NCBI GenBank assembly: GCA_902554355.1
Contig: CACDOC010000009.1
Location: 1 to 36,412, forward strand
Reading direction: 5' to 3'
DNA: 36,412 bases
Source of the DNA: an uncultured SAR86 cluster bacterium
GTDB lineage: Bacteria > Pseudomonadota > Gammaproteobacteria > Magnimaribacterales > Magnimaribacteraceae
This document shows, in pieces, positions 25,269 through 34,526 of this stretch; the stretch's first letter is position 1; every line of letters starts with the position of its first letter. Made by a program: the position numbers and the translations under genes. Under the pieces are notes generated by a model. It saw nothing but the letters and a program-made list of their open reading frames with translations, made no database searches and was not told where the DNA came from.

Positions 25269-26495
25269 ATGAGTAACGTGAGCAGGAATGAAATGTTAGT
25301 AGGGGTTGATATAGGAACTTCTAAGGTTGTTTCTATTGTTGCAGAGACCAGAGGTAATACTCTAGAGGTTATTGGCTTAGGAACTCATTCTTCTAAAGGT
25401 CTAAAGAATGGAGTTGTGGTAGATATTGATTCAACAACAACTGCAATAAAACGTTCGATAGAAGAAGCGGAAAGTATGGCCGGATGCCACATTGGTTCAT
25501 GTTATGTAGGTATCTCAGGTAGCCATATAAATGGTTTAAATTCTGAAGGAGTAGTCCCAATAAAAGATGGGGAGGTTAGATATGGAGATGTAGATAGAGT
25601 TATTGAAACAGCTCAAGCCATGGCTATACCAGCTGACCAAAGGCTACTTCACGTTCTCCCTAGAGATTATATTATTGATAAACAGGACGGGATTAAAGAG
25701 CCTCTAGGGATGGCAGGTTCAAGATTAGAAGCCAAAGTTCATTTAGTGACTTGTAGCGAGAATTCTTCACAGAATATACATAAGTGCATTAATGCATCTG
25801 GGCTTGATGTAGAGGCTTTTGTTTTGGAACAGCTAGCTTCTAGCTATTCTGTACTTACTGAAGATGAAAGAAATCTGGGAGTTTGTTTAATAGATATAGG
25901 GGGAGGAACTACAGATATAGCAGTGTTTGTAGACGGATCAATTTGCTTTACAGATGTAATCCCAATAGCAGGAGATCACGTAACTAATGATATAGCGCAA
26001 GCACTAAGAACTCCTCCTACTGAAGCCGAGGGCATCAAACAAAAGTATGGTTGTGCGGTGAGTTCAATGACGAAACCAGAAGAGATTATGATGGTTCCGG
26101 GTATGGGAGGTAGAAAAGAAAGAGAATTATCCAGACAGGCCTTGGCTGATGTGCTGGAAAGAAGATATGTTGAAATATTTAGTATGGCCCAACAAAAATT
26201 AAGTTTGAGTGGTTTTGATCAACTTATACCCGCGGGTATAGTTTTAACAGGTGGTGCCTCTAAGGTAGAAGCTGCAACTGAACTAGCAGAAGAAATTTTT
26301 CATGCCCCGGTAAGAATGGGTTCACCTCATTCTGTAGAAGGATTTTCAGAAATCTTAAATAATCCGATTTATGCCACTTCAGTAGGACTACTTCTATACG
26401 GGCAAAAGCAACTAGAAGAAGATCATATGAATTACATACATAGAGATAGAAATATCTTAAATAGAATTTCTAGATGGTTTGGTGGAAATCTTTAA
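25269..26495 (+). CDS. ftsA: FtsA, actin-like Z-ring membrane anchor
   Basis: 408 residues (E. coli 420). Actin-fold motifs: VGVDIGTSKVVSIV (about 12-25), the FtsA-specific 1C domain with CYVGISGSHINGLNSEG (about 79-95), DIGGGTTDIAVF (about 209-220) and LTGGAS near 325. The C-terminus ends in an amphipathic helix, ILNRISRWFGGNL, the membrane-targeting sequence. FtsA tethers FtsZ to the inner membrane and helps start septal synthesis. A strong AAGGAG site lies before ATG 25269. The gene is followed by ftsZ after 18 bases, the near-universal ftsA-ftsZ pair. Confidence 0.97.
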   Translation: MSNVSRNEMLVGVDIGTSKVVSIVAETRGNTLEVIGLGTHSSKGLKNGVVVDIDSTTTAIKRSIEEAESMAGCHIGSCYVGISGSHINGLNSEGVVPIKDGEVRYGDVDRVIETAQAMAIPADQRLLHVLPRDYIIDKQDGIKEPLGMAGSRLEAKVHLVTCSENSSQNIHKCINASGLDVEAFVLEQLASSYSVLTEDERNLGVCLIDIGGGTTDIAVFVDGSICFTDVIPIAGDHVTNDIAQALRTPPTEAEGIKQKYGCAVSSMTKPEEIMMVPGMGGRKERELSRQALADVLERRYVEIFSMAQQKLSLSGFDQLIPAGIVLTGGASKVEAATELAEEIFHAPVRMGSPHSVEGFSEILNNPIYATSVGLLLYGQKQLEEDHMNYIHRDRNILNRISRWFGGNL

Positions 26496-26513
26496 TTAAC
26501 GGAGAGAATAGAT

Positions 26514-27668
26514 ATGAGTGAATGGGAAATAGTTGAAGAAGTAAAAGAAAATGCGTCTATAAGGGTTATAGGTGTTGGTGGCGGTGGAGGAAATGCTGTC
26601 CAACATATGGTTGAAGGAGGTATAGAGGGAGCCGAATTCATATCAGTAAATACGGATAAACAAGCATTAGATAAGAATGATGCAGGAATAAAGCTTATTT
26701 TAGGCAAAGAGATAACAAATGGTCTTGGAGCAGGGGCTAATCCTGACATTGGAAGAGAAGCTGCTTTGGAGGATAGAGATAAGTTAAGAGATATTCTTAA
26801 GGGTACCGATATGGTGTTTATAACTGCTGGAATGGGGGGAGGAACCGGAACAGGAGCTGCACCAATAGTAGCTCAGGTATCCAAAGAATTAGGTATTCTA
26901 ACAGTTGCCGTAGTAACAAAGCCTTTCGAATTAGAGGGCAATAAACGCATGAAAATAGCTCAAGAGGGTATTAAAGAACTTGTAGATGAGGTTGATTCCT
27001 TAATTACTATACCTAACCAAAAATTATTGGAAGTTTTAGGAGAAGATTGCAGTATGTTAGAGGCTTTTAAACAAGCTAATGACGTATTAGGTGGAGCGGT
27101 TAGAGGTATATCGGATATTATCGTAAGACCAGGACTCATAAATGTAGATTTCGCAGATGTTAAAACAGTTATGTCTGAGAAGGGAACAGCTATGATGGGA
27201 ACTGGTACGGCTACAGGACCAGATAGAGCAAGAATAGCAGCAGAACATGCCGTTTCCAGTAAACTCCTAGAAGATATAAGTTTAAAAGATGCTAAGGGTG
27301 TTTTAGTCAATATTACGGCGGGAGCTGATCTTTCTTTAGGAGAAATACAAGCTGTTGGAGATTGCATAAATGATTTTGCTTCAGAAGAGGCAATAATTGT
27401 CACTGGAACTGTAATGGATGAGAATGCAAATAACGACCTAACTGTTACTGTTATTGCTACAGGTCTTAATTCTTCTGTGCAAAGTGTCTCGAATAAAAGA
27501 AGTCAAAGAGTTCAATCTTTAAATGAAAGACAGCCATTACCTTTAAGTGATGCTGCTCAACAGTTATTAGACAATCCTCCTTCTGCTGAGAAAGCAATAA
27601 CTAAAGGTTCCGAGGATGAGGATGACTATTTAGATATTCCATCTTTTGTAAGGACCCAACTAGATTAA
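26514..27668 (+). CDS. ftsZ: FtsZ, tubulin-like division GTPase
   Basis: 384 residues (E. coli 383). The GTP-binding signature MGGGTGTG is at 107-114, the early GGGGGNAV at 22-29, and the synergy loop has the NVDFADVK segment. After the GTPase core comes a variable linker (about 315-365), and the C-terminal peptide DYLDIPSFVRTQ that binds FtsA and ZipA is intact (E. coli DYLDIPAFLRKQ). FtsZ polymerises at mid-cell to form the division ring. A GGAGA ribosome site precedes the ATG. In this genome ftsZ is followed by ftsI, not lpxC as in most gammaproteobacteria. Confidence 0.98.
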   Translation: MSEWEIVEEVKENASIRVIGVGGGGGNAVQHMVEGGIEGAEFISVNTDKQALDKNDAGIKLILGKEITNGLGAGANPDIGREAALEDRDKLRDILKGTDMVFITAGMGGGTGTGAAPIVAQVSKELGILTVAVVTKPFELEGNKRMKIAQEGIKELVDEVDSLITIPNQKLLEVLGEDCSMLEAFKQANDVLGGAVRGISDIIVRPGLINVDFADVKTVMSEKGTAMMGTGTATGPDRARIAAEHAVSSKLLEDISLKDAKGVLVNITAGADLSLGEIQAVGDCINDFASEEAIIVTGTVMDENANNDLTVTVIATGLNSSVQSVSNKRSQRVQSLNERQPLPLSDAAQQLLDNPPSAEKAITKGSEDEDDYLDIPSFVRTQLD

Positions 27669-27680
27669 TTGAATTAGTCA

Positions 27681-29330
27681 ATGCCTTCCTCAAGATTTTT
27701 ATATTCTTCAGGAAGAATAGCTTTTATCCAGATCCTTTTTGTTCTTGGCTTCTTGCTGCTTGTAGCCAGATTAATTTACCTTCAACTTTCTCAAGATCTC
27801 TTCTTAGATGGTCAAGTCCTCTCAAGGTCATATTCTGAATATTCTCTTTTAGCTCCAAGGGGCAGGATATTAGATAGAGACAAAAATATTTTAGCCTTCG
27901 ATGTAATAAGTTATTCCTTAGGTATAGATTTTTCCAAGTTTAAGAGTAAAGAATCGATTTCTGCTATGTCAGAAATATTAAACACTGAAGAAGAAAAAAT
28001 CTTAAGTTCAATGAATAATCAAGAAAAAGGTTATAGAGAGATAGTCAGAAATATCAGTCCTAAAACTAAATTAGCATTAGAAGAAAAAGGCATTACGGGG
28101 TTATATTTTAGAAAAAATCTCAGAAGAAGTTACCCGGAAAAGAATACAACTGCTCATGTAGTGGGATTGACTGATATTGATAGAAATGGAATACAAGGTA
28201 CTGAATTAGTTTTTAATAATGAGTTGGAAGGTGAAGAGGGTAAATTTATAGGAATAAAAGGTTCAGGTAATACCAAAATAGAAGGAAAAAGAATAGAAGC
28301 AATAGAGGGAAAAGATATAACTCTTACTATTGATACTGACTTTCAATCTATAGCTTATCATCAATTAAATAAAGCTATAGCTAGATACGGAGCGCATTCA
28401 GGATCTGTAGTGATTGTTCAGCCAAAGACAGGCGAGATACTGTCTTTAGTAAGTTACCCTTCTTTTGATCCTTCTAATAGAAAAAATATTAGTGATATGT
28501 CTGTTTTTAGAAATAGAGCTTCTATAGATGTATTTGAACCAGGTTCAGTATTAAAGCCTATTGCAATGTCTGCAATTATTGAGTCTAAAAAAGAAGATTT
28601 AGATTCTGTTATCGAAACTTCTCCGGGATGGGTAGAGGTAGCTGGATATAAAACTAGTGACTTTAAAGATTATGGAAAATTAAATCTTTCTAAGATAATT
28701 TCTTTATCAAGTAATGTTGGAATGGTTAAGCTTTGCTCGAACCAAGAAATGGAACATTTAACAAATTACTATAAGAAATTTGGTATAGGTGAATACCCTG
28801 TAAGCATTTTGTTGCCTGCCAGAGAAGGATTTTTGCCGCACCACAGTGAATTCACTCTCAGAGATAAGGTAAGTTCATGTTACGGATATGGAATGACCTT
28901 ATCTGCATTACAAATTGCGCAGGCCTATATGGTTTTTGCTAATAATGGTTCTTTTAAAGAATTAAGATTATTTAAAGATAAATTATTTGAATCAAATAAA
29001 GAGTCGCAAGTAATCTCACAAGAAACTAACAATCTTATAGTAGAAATGCTTGAACAAACTGTTAATTCAGATACAGGTACAGCTAGAGCAGCTAGACTTA
29101 AAGGAAGAGTAGTTGCAGGGAAGACCGGAACAGCTAAGGAATCATTAAAAGATGACTCTTCGTATACAGCTACCTTTTCTGGTTTTGTACCTTCAAATAA
29201 CCCTGACTATCTTAGTGTAGTGGTTTTGCACGGTTTAAAAGGAGAAGAATCTTCAGGAGGAAGGGTTGCAGCCCCTGTCTTCTCAGACATAATGCATGAA
29301 ATATATATGCTTAATGACTTAGAAATCTAA
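27681..29330 (+). CDS. ftsI: FtsI (PBP3), septal peptidoglycan transpeptidase
   Basis: 549 residues (E. coli 588). One membrane anchor (about 12-34), the non-catalytic pedestal domain with APRGRILDRD (about 58-67), then the transpeptidase domain with all three motifs: SVLK at 289-292 (active Ser289), SSN at 343-345 and KTGT at 481-484. It cross-links septal peptidoglycan with FtsW as its glycan-polymerising partner, also in this window. Usually ftsI follows ftsL; here ftsQ, ftsA and ftsZ intervene. It starts 12 bases after ftsZ and ends directly before the murE ATG. A C-terminal extension like that processed by Prc in E. coli is not seen. Confidence 0.96.
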   Translation: MPSSRFLYSSGRIAFIQILFVLGFLLLVARLIYLQLSQDLFLDGQVLSRSYSEYSLLAPRGRILDRDKNILAFDVISYSLGIDFSKFKSKESISAMSEILNTEEEKILSSMNNQEKGYREIVRNISPKTKLALEEKGITGLYFRKNLRRSYPEKNTTAHVVGLTDIDRNGIQGTELVFNNELEGEEGKFIGIKGSGNTKIEGKRIEAIEGKDITLTIDTDFQSIAYHQLNKAIARYGAHSGSVVIVQPKTGEILSLVSYPSFDPSNRKNISDMSVFRNRASIDVFEPGSVLKPIAMSAIIESKKEDLDSVIETSPGWVEVAGYKTSDFKDYGKLNLSKIISLSSNVGMVKLCSNQEMEHLTNYYKKFGIGEYPVSILLPAREGFLPHHSEFTLRDKVSSCYGYGMTLSALQIAQAYMVFANNGSFKELRLFKDKLFESNKESQVISQETNNLIVEMLEQTVNSDTGTARAARLKGRVVAGKTGTAKESLKDDSSYTATFSGFVPSNNPDYLSVVVLHGLKGEESSGGRVAAPVFSDIMHEIYMLNDLEI

Positions 29331-30782
29331 ATGAAGAATTCAATAGAAATAATGCCAGAATTAATAGGTTCTAATAATTTTGTAAACTGTGAAATATCTA
29401 GTCTTCACTTGGATAGCAGAGATGTAAAGGAAGGAGGTGTGTTTTTTGCAATAAAAGGCACAAACCTGAACGGAATGGATTTTATTGAAGAGGCAAGATC
29501 AAAAGGGGCAAAGTTAATAGTTTCTGAAGAGTTAATTAACGATAAAGGAGTCGTACATTGCGATAACCTAAAAACTTTGTTAGGGAAATTTTCTTCAAGA
29601 TTTTATTCTGATGTCAGTAAAGAACTAACAACTTTTTGCGCGACTGGGACAAATGGAAAGACTACCTCAGTTGAGACCTATGCCAATATCTGTACAAGAT
29701 TAGGTAAACAATGCGGTTACATAAGTACCATAGGAAAATCAATAAACGGTAAAGGGGTTGATGAGCTATCCTATTTAACTACTCCAGATCCCATTTCTTT
29801 AAATCATAGTTTTTCTGAAATGTTATTGAATGGAGCGACGCACGCTGCGTTTGAAGCTTCTTCTCACGGGTTATATCAAGGTAGATTGTCAGGTATAAAT
29901 ATTGATTATGCAGTTTTAACAAGTTTTTCACAGGATCATCTTGATTATCATAAATCCTTAGAAGAATACGGAAATGCCAAAAGGATTTTATTTAAAGAAC
30001 TTAAACCTAAATATTCATTTATCCAGATTGATAGTGAATTTGGTTTAAACCTACATAAAGACCTTATAGAAAATAAAGCTGAAGTTTTTAGCGTATCTTT
30101 AGAAAAAAAATCTGATTTTTCTGCATCATTTAACAAAACAGATGACTCTTTGGAGGTTTCCTTAAAGTCACCTTATGGGAAAACTGAATTTAATCTAAGA
30201 ACTATTTCAAGGTATATAGCTTCAAATGTTATTTGCTCGATAGCGGCTTTAAGTGTTGAGGGTGTAAAAATAGATAAGCTGGCTGAGTGCGCATCTGAGA
30301 TTAGCTTTCCTGCAGGACGATTAGAAAGTATACGTGCAGGTAAAGATATTTGTTACGTTGATTATGCCCATACTCCTGAGGCTTTAAAGCATGCGTTAAA
30401 AGAGATTAGAGAATTTTATGGGGCAGAAATTTGGTGTGTCTTTGGTTGTGGTGGAGACAGAGATAAAGGAAAGAGGTCCATCATGGGAAAAATAGCAGAA
30501 GATTACAGTGACCATGTAGTAATTACAGATGACAATCCTAGAAATGAAGCTCCTCAAAAGATAATGAATGATATATTGGAAGGTACAACTAAATCTGAAA
30601 ATATAAAAACTATTTCAGATCGAAGAGAGGCAATTAAATTTACCTTAGAAGAGATGGCAAAAAGAAAAAACATGAACATTATGCTCCTTGCAGGGAAAGG
30701 TCATGAAAATTATCAGATTATTGGCTCAGAAAGAAATAAATTTGATGATAGAGAAACGTTGCTTTCCTTAACCAAAAGTTAA
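29331..30782 (+). CDS. murE: MurE, meso-diaminopimelate-adding ligase
   Basis: 483 residues (E. coli 495). Three Mur ligase domains: an N-terminal UDP-binding part with HLDSRDVKEGGVFFAIKGT, an ATP-binding centre with GTNGKTT at 106-112 and the FEASSHGLYQGRL block, and a C-terminal domain with DNPR at 401-404. DNPR is the signature for addition of meso-diaminopimelate rather than lysine, so the peptidoglycan should be of the Gram-negative type. The enzyme works in the cytoplasm on UDP-MurNAc-L-Ala-D-Glu. It abuts ftsI without a gap and is followed by murF after ten bases, the normal order. Confidence 0.97.
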   Translation: MKNSIEIMPELIGSNNFVNCEISSLHLDSRDVKEGGVFFAIKGTNLNGMDFIEEARSKGAKLIVSEELINDKGVVHCDNLKTLLGKFSSRFYSDVSKELTTFCATGTNGKTTSVETYANICTRLGKQCGYISTIGKSINGKGVDELSYLTTPDPISLNHSFSEMLLNGATHAAFEASSHGLYQGRLSGINIDYAVLTSFSQDHLDYHKSLEEYGNAKRILFKELKPKYSFIQIDSEFGLNLHKDLIENKAEVFSVSLEKKSDFSASFNKTDDSLEVSLKSPYGKTEFNLRTISRYIASNVICSIAALSVEGVKIDKLAECASEISFPAGRLESIRAGKDICYVDYAHTPEALKHALKEIREFYGAEIWCVFGCGGDRDKGKRSIMGKIAEDYSDHVVITDDNPRNEAPQKIMNDILEGTTKSENIKTISDRREAIKFTLEEMAKRKNMNIMLLAGKGHENYQIIGSERNKFDDRETLLSLTKS

Positions 30783-30792
30783 AATAGAGATA

Positions 30793-32130
30793 ATGGAATT
30801 AAAAGATCTAGCTTTATTATCTAACGGTTCGTTGCATGGGGATTCTTTAGAAGCATCTGAATTTAGCATTGACACCAGATCTATCAAGAAAGGGGAGGTG
30901 TACATTGCAATTGAAGGACAAAATTTTGACGGTCATGACTTTATAAAAGATGCAGAGAATAAGGGGGCAAGGGCATTTATCGTAAGTAGAGAAGTCAGTT
31001 CTAATCTACCTTTTATTGTTGTTAATAACACTTTAGATTTCATGGAAACTATCGCAGTTCATAATAGATCATCCTTTAGTGGAAATATGATTGGGATAAC
31101 GGGGACTAACGGCAAAACTACGTCTAAGCAAATTCTTTCAAGTTTATTATCACAAATACATAAAACTCATAAGACAGACGGAAATAAAAACAACCACATA
31201 GGTGTTCCTTTTTCTATGTTAAACATGGAAAATCAATACAAAAGTTCTGTGCTTGAGATAGGAACCAGTCAAGTTGGGGAAATAAAGAATCTTACTAACC
31301 TTGTAAAGCCCAATATAGCAGCTATAACTAATGTTTCTTCTGGCCATCTTCAAGGTCTTAGAGATACTGATTCAATAGCAGAAGAAAAGGGAGATATTCT
31401 TAAATTTTATAATTCTAATGGAATAGCCGTACTCCCTAGAGATTCAAGTTATTTTGAATTTTGGTATAGCAAAACTAATGCCAAGAAAGTAGTCAGTTTT
31501 GGGATTCATCAGGATTCAGATTTTAAGGTCATGAACCCTAGCATCGATGTTCAGAATAACTTAACAAGTTTTCAATTAATGCATGATGGCTTAATAGAAG
31601 AATGCTTAATAAATGGAGTAGGTATACACAACACCTTAAATGCAGCTATGGGGTTAGCTATTTGTTCTGTGCTTGGGATAGAAATTTCTGAAGTTAAAGA
31701 TGCACTTCATAACGTTAACTTTCCTGAACGAAGACTTTCTATTCATAAATCCATAGCTAATTCAATTCTCATAGATGATTCTTATAATTCGAATCCCGCT
31801 TCAATGAAAAGATCTATTGATCTAATAGCTTCAATGAATAACTATAAGAAAATATGTCTATTTGGAGCAATGAAAGAACTTGCAGATGATTCAAGTTCTT
31901 TGCATTCAGATATTTATGAATACGCTAGGGATAAGATAGATTTTTTTTACTGTTTAGGGGAAGAATGGAATTGTATTCAAGATCCTGATAATACAAATTT
32001 CAAGATCTTCTTAAGTCATGAAGAATTATACGAAAGTTCTAAAAATTTAATAAATCTGGATACTGTAACCCTTGTAAAAGGATCAAGATCAACGAGAATG
32101 GACGTTGTTGCTGATAAATTAAAAAATTAA
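30793..32130 (+). CDS. murF: MurF, UDP-MurNAc-pentapeptide synthetase
   Basis: 445 residues (E. coli 452). The N-terminal domain has FSIDTRSIKKGEVYIAIEG, the ATP loop is GTNGKTT at 104-110, followed by GNKNNHIGVPFS (the family GNLNNxIGVP) and EIGTSQVGEI; the C-terminal domain has LIDDSYNSNPASM (about 326-338), typical of MurF. It adds D-Ala-D-Ala to the tripeptide. The usual EMGASHPGEI block reads EIGTSQVGEI, a modest deviation. It lies between murE and mraY with only three bases to mraY. ddl, which makes D-Ala-D-Ala, is not within the window. Confidence 0.96.
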   Translation: MELKDLALLSNGSLHGDSLEASEFSIDTRSIKKGEVYIAIEGQNFDGHDFIKDAENKGARAFIVSREVSSNLPFIVVNNTLDFMETIAVHNRSSFSGNMIGITGTNGKTTSKQILSSLLSQIHKTHKTDGNKNNHIGVPFSMLNMENQYKSSVLEIGTSQVGEIKNLTNLVKPNIAAITNVSSGHLQGLRDTDSIAEEKGDILKFYNSNGIAVLPRDSSYFEFWYSKTNAKKVVSFGIHQDSDFKVMNPSIDVQNNLTSFQLMHDGLIEECLINGVGIHNTLNAAMGLAICSVLGIEISEVKDALHNVNFPERRLSIHKSIANSILIDDSYNSNPASMKRSIDLIASMNNYKKICLFGAMKELADDSSSLHSDIYEYARDKIDFFYCLGEEWNCIQDPDNTNFKIFLSHEELYESSKNLINLDTVTLVKGSRSTRMDVVADKLKN

Positions 32131-32133
32131 AGT

Positions 32134-33216
32134 ATGTTATTACCTTTATTTGAATATCTTAGTGAATTCTTTGGACCGTTTCGTGTAGTAGAGTTTTTAT
32201 CTACTAGAGCAATATTAGCAACTTTAACTTCGTTACTTTTCTCACTTGTTTTAGGGCCAAGATTCATTAATAAAATGAAAGATATTCAAGTGGGTCAGGT
32301 TGTTAGAGAAGAAGGTCCTAAAACTCATCTTTCCAAACAAGGAACCCCCACTATGGGAGGTACCTTGATATTAAGCTCTATAATCTTAAGTGTTATTTTA
32401 TGGGGAGATCTAGAAAATAGATATTTATGGGTAGCTTTCTTAACAACTATATCTTTTGGAGTTTTAGGTTGGATTGATGACAGACTGAAGATTAAACGTA
32501 AGTCTAGCGATGGACTTTCTGCTTCAAGCAAAATCTTATGGCAATCTTTTATAACTATCATAGCTTGTTCCTTCTTATTTTATAGCCATGAAAACATTAG
32601 AGAAGTTAGCTTAATAGTTCCATTCTTTAAAGATATCTCTATACCTTTAGGTATTGGTTTTATCTTCCTTTCTTATTTTGTTGTTTTAGGAACTAGCAAT
32701 GCTGTAAACCTAACTGATGGGTTGGACGGTTTAGCTATTTTGCCTTGTGTAATGGTTGCAGCTGGATTAGGCATTATCGGATACCTCGCAGGTAATATTA
32801 TTTATGCTGACTTCCTAAATATTCCTTATTTACCTGGGACTGGTGAGATGATTGTATTTTGTGGTGCGTTAGTTGGATCTGGAATCGGTTTCTTGTGGTT
32901 CAACACTTACCCTGCTCAGGTTTTTATGGGTGATGTAGGATCTCTTTCTTTGGGAGCTGCTTTAGGAATTGTCACAGTTATAATTAGACATGAGTATGTT
33001 CTGTTAGTCATGGGAGGGTTGTTTGTTGTTGAGGCCCTTTCAGTGATTGTTCAAGTATCTTCTTATAAACTAACAGGTAAACGTGTTTTCCAAATGGCGC
33101 CTTTACACCATCATTACGAACTTAAAGGATGGCCCGAGCCAAGGGTTATTGTAAGATTTTGGATAATTACTTTCATGCTAGTCTTGCTCGGTCTCGCTTT
33201 ATTGAGGTTAAGGTAG
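32134..33216 (+). CDS. mraY: MraY, phospho-MurNAc-pentapeptide translocase
   Basis: 360 residues, the same as E. coli MraY, with about ten membrane helices. Key motifs are [17 protein letters not shown] (about 54-70), the GWIDDRLK acidic pair (about 112-119), [12 protein letters not shown] (about 190-201), [12 protein letters not shown] (about 265-276) and the [13 protein letters not shown] histidine motif near 325-337. It transfers phospho-MurNAc-pentapeptide to undecaprenyl phosphate, making lipid I at the inner membrane. The gene is within the standard murF-mraY-murD order. All catalytic Asp and His positions appear intact. Confidence 0.98.
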   Translation: MLLPLFEYLSEFFGPFRVVEFLSTRAILATLTSLLFSLVLGPRFINKMKDIQVGQVVREEGPKTHLSKQGTPTMGGTLILSSIILSVILWGDLENRYLWVAFLTTISFGVLGWIDDRLKIKRKSSDGLSASSKILWQSFITIIACSFLFYSHENIREVSLIVPFFKDISIPLGIGFIFLSYFVVLGTSNAVNLTDGLDGLAILPCVMVAAGLGIIGYLAGNIIYADFLNIPYLPGTGEMIVFCGALVGSGIGFLWFNTYPAQVFMGDVGSLSLGAALGIVTVIIRHEYVLLVMGGLFVVEALSVIVQVSSYKLTGKRVFQMAPLHHHYELKGWPEPRVIVRFWIITFMLVLLGLALLRLR

Positions 33217-33226
33217 ATTTTCGAAG

Positions 33227-34522
33227 TTGAATAAAATCCCCCTAATCATAGGACTTGGTAAAACAGGAGTTTCCTTAGCTAAATATCTAGCTAAGTCTGC
33301 GGAAACTTTGTATATCTTGGAATCTTCTCCAAATAATAAATACTTAAAAGAGTTAAATGATTTAGACATACATTACATTCTTAACCCAGAAATATCAGAA
33401 AGAAATTGCAAATTAATCTCTAGAATCTATCCAAGCCCAGGTGTAAGCATGGAGCATGAAGCATTTCAGTACGCCAAGCACTTAAATATACCTATTCAGA
33501 CTGATATTGATATTTATTTAAAAAATAGTAAGAGTTATAACATTTTAGTTACAGGAACTAATGGTAAGACAACTACGGTATCTATGTTAGAGCATCTTCT
33601 AAAAGGACTCTTAAAAGATAAGTCTGTATCGGCAATTGGTAACATAGGGAAACCAGTTTTGGATTTCTTAGATCAAAAAATTGATATTGCCATTATAGAA
33701 GTTTCAAGCTTCCAAATTGAAGCGAGCTCAAGATTAGAATCCGAGATAGGCATTCTTTTAAACATAAAAGAAGACCACATAGATAGACACAAATCTTTTG
33801 AAATTTATAAATCTCTAAAACTACGGGTACTTCAGGAATCTAATATTAATATTTCTAATTTAGAGCACAAAATAGTAGGAAAGGAATTTTATGATTATGA
33901 AAATTACTTCCCTGAATCGCATTTCTTAAATAATCCAACTTTAAAGAAATGCCCCATACACGATGTTTTTAACTTAAAGGCCTCTTTATTGGCACTAAAA
34001 CTTATTCTTGAAGAAAAAGAAAATTTAGAAATATTTGATGTTAATAATTTCTTAGATGAGGCCATTGGAATAATTTCCTCTTTCGAAAAACTACCGCATA
34101 GATTTGAAGTCTTAGAACAGGTAGACGATGTCACATATGTGAATGATTCAAAAGCAACTAATTTTGATGCTACTCTCAAATCCATTGAATCAAGCAGAAA
34201 TCTAAATAAAGAAGGAGATATTTATTTAATTTGTGGAGGAGATTTAAAAGGACAGAGCTTGAGTAATGAGGATGCAGTTATTTTTAAAGAAATAGAGAAA
34301 TGTTTTATTTACGGAAAAGATAAAGATCTAATAAAAGAATTATTATCACATTTTACTAATTGTATTCCTTGTCATGATTTGGATTCTGCTTATTCGTTAG
34401 CCAAAGAAGAATCAAAAAAGGGCGATCTTGTTTTACTTTCTCCTGCTTGCTCCAGTACTGATATGTTTACAGATTACCGTGAGAGGGGTCTTGCATTCAA
34501 AGAGTTAGTGAAACGAACATAA
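33227..34522 (+). CDS. murD: MurD, D-glutamate-adding ligase
   Basis: 431 residues (E. coli 438). An N-terminal Rossmann-like start (PLIIGLGKTGVSLAKYL), the ATP loop GTNGKTT at 110-116, NIGKPVLDFL and EVSSFQIE in the centre, LPHRFEVLEQVDDVTYVNDSKATN (about 290-313, read in parts) and the C-terminal LLSPACSSTDMFTDYRERGLAF. It adds D-Glu to UDP-MurNAc-L-Ala. The start appears to be TTG 33227, the only fitting codon that keeps the whole nucleotide-binding fold; the GAGG and AAGG stretches at 33205-33213 are somewhat far upstream. Conserved order between mraY and ftsW. Confidence 0.95.
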   Translation: MNKIPLIIGLGKTGVSLAKYLAKSAETLYILESSPNNKYLKELNDLDIHYILNPEISERNCKLISRIYPSPGVSMEHEAFQYAKHLNIPIQTDIDIYLKNSKSYNILVTGTNGKTTTVSMLEHLLKGLLKDKSVSAIGNIGKPVLDFLDQKIDIAIIEVSSFQIEASSRLESEIGILLNIKEDHIDRHKSFEIYKSLKLRVLQESNINISNLEHKIVGKEFYDYENYFPESHFLNNPTLKKCPIHDVFNLKASLLALKLILEEKENLEIFDVNNFLDEAIGIISSFEKLPHRFEVLEQVDDVTYVNDSKATNFDATLKSIESSRNLNKEGDIYLICGGDLKGQSLSNEDAVIFKEIEKCFIYGKDKDLIKELLSHFTNCIPCHDLDSAYSLAKEESKKGDLVLLSPACSSTDMFTDYRERGLAFKELVKRT

Positions 34523-34526
34523 TTTT

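Noticed and set aside
26960-27403. A 147-codon open frame on the minus strand within ftsZ
   Set aside because: It lies wholly inside the clearly coding ftsZ, is rich in S, A, P and I as expected of a shadow frame, and matches nothing I know.
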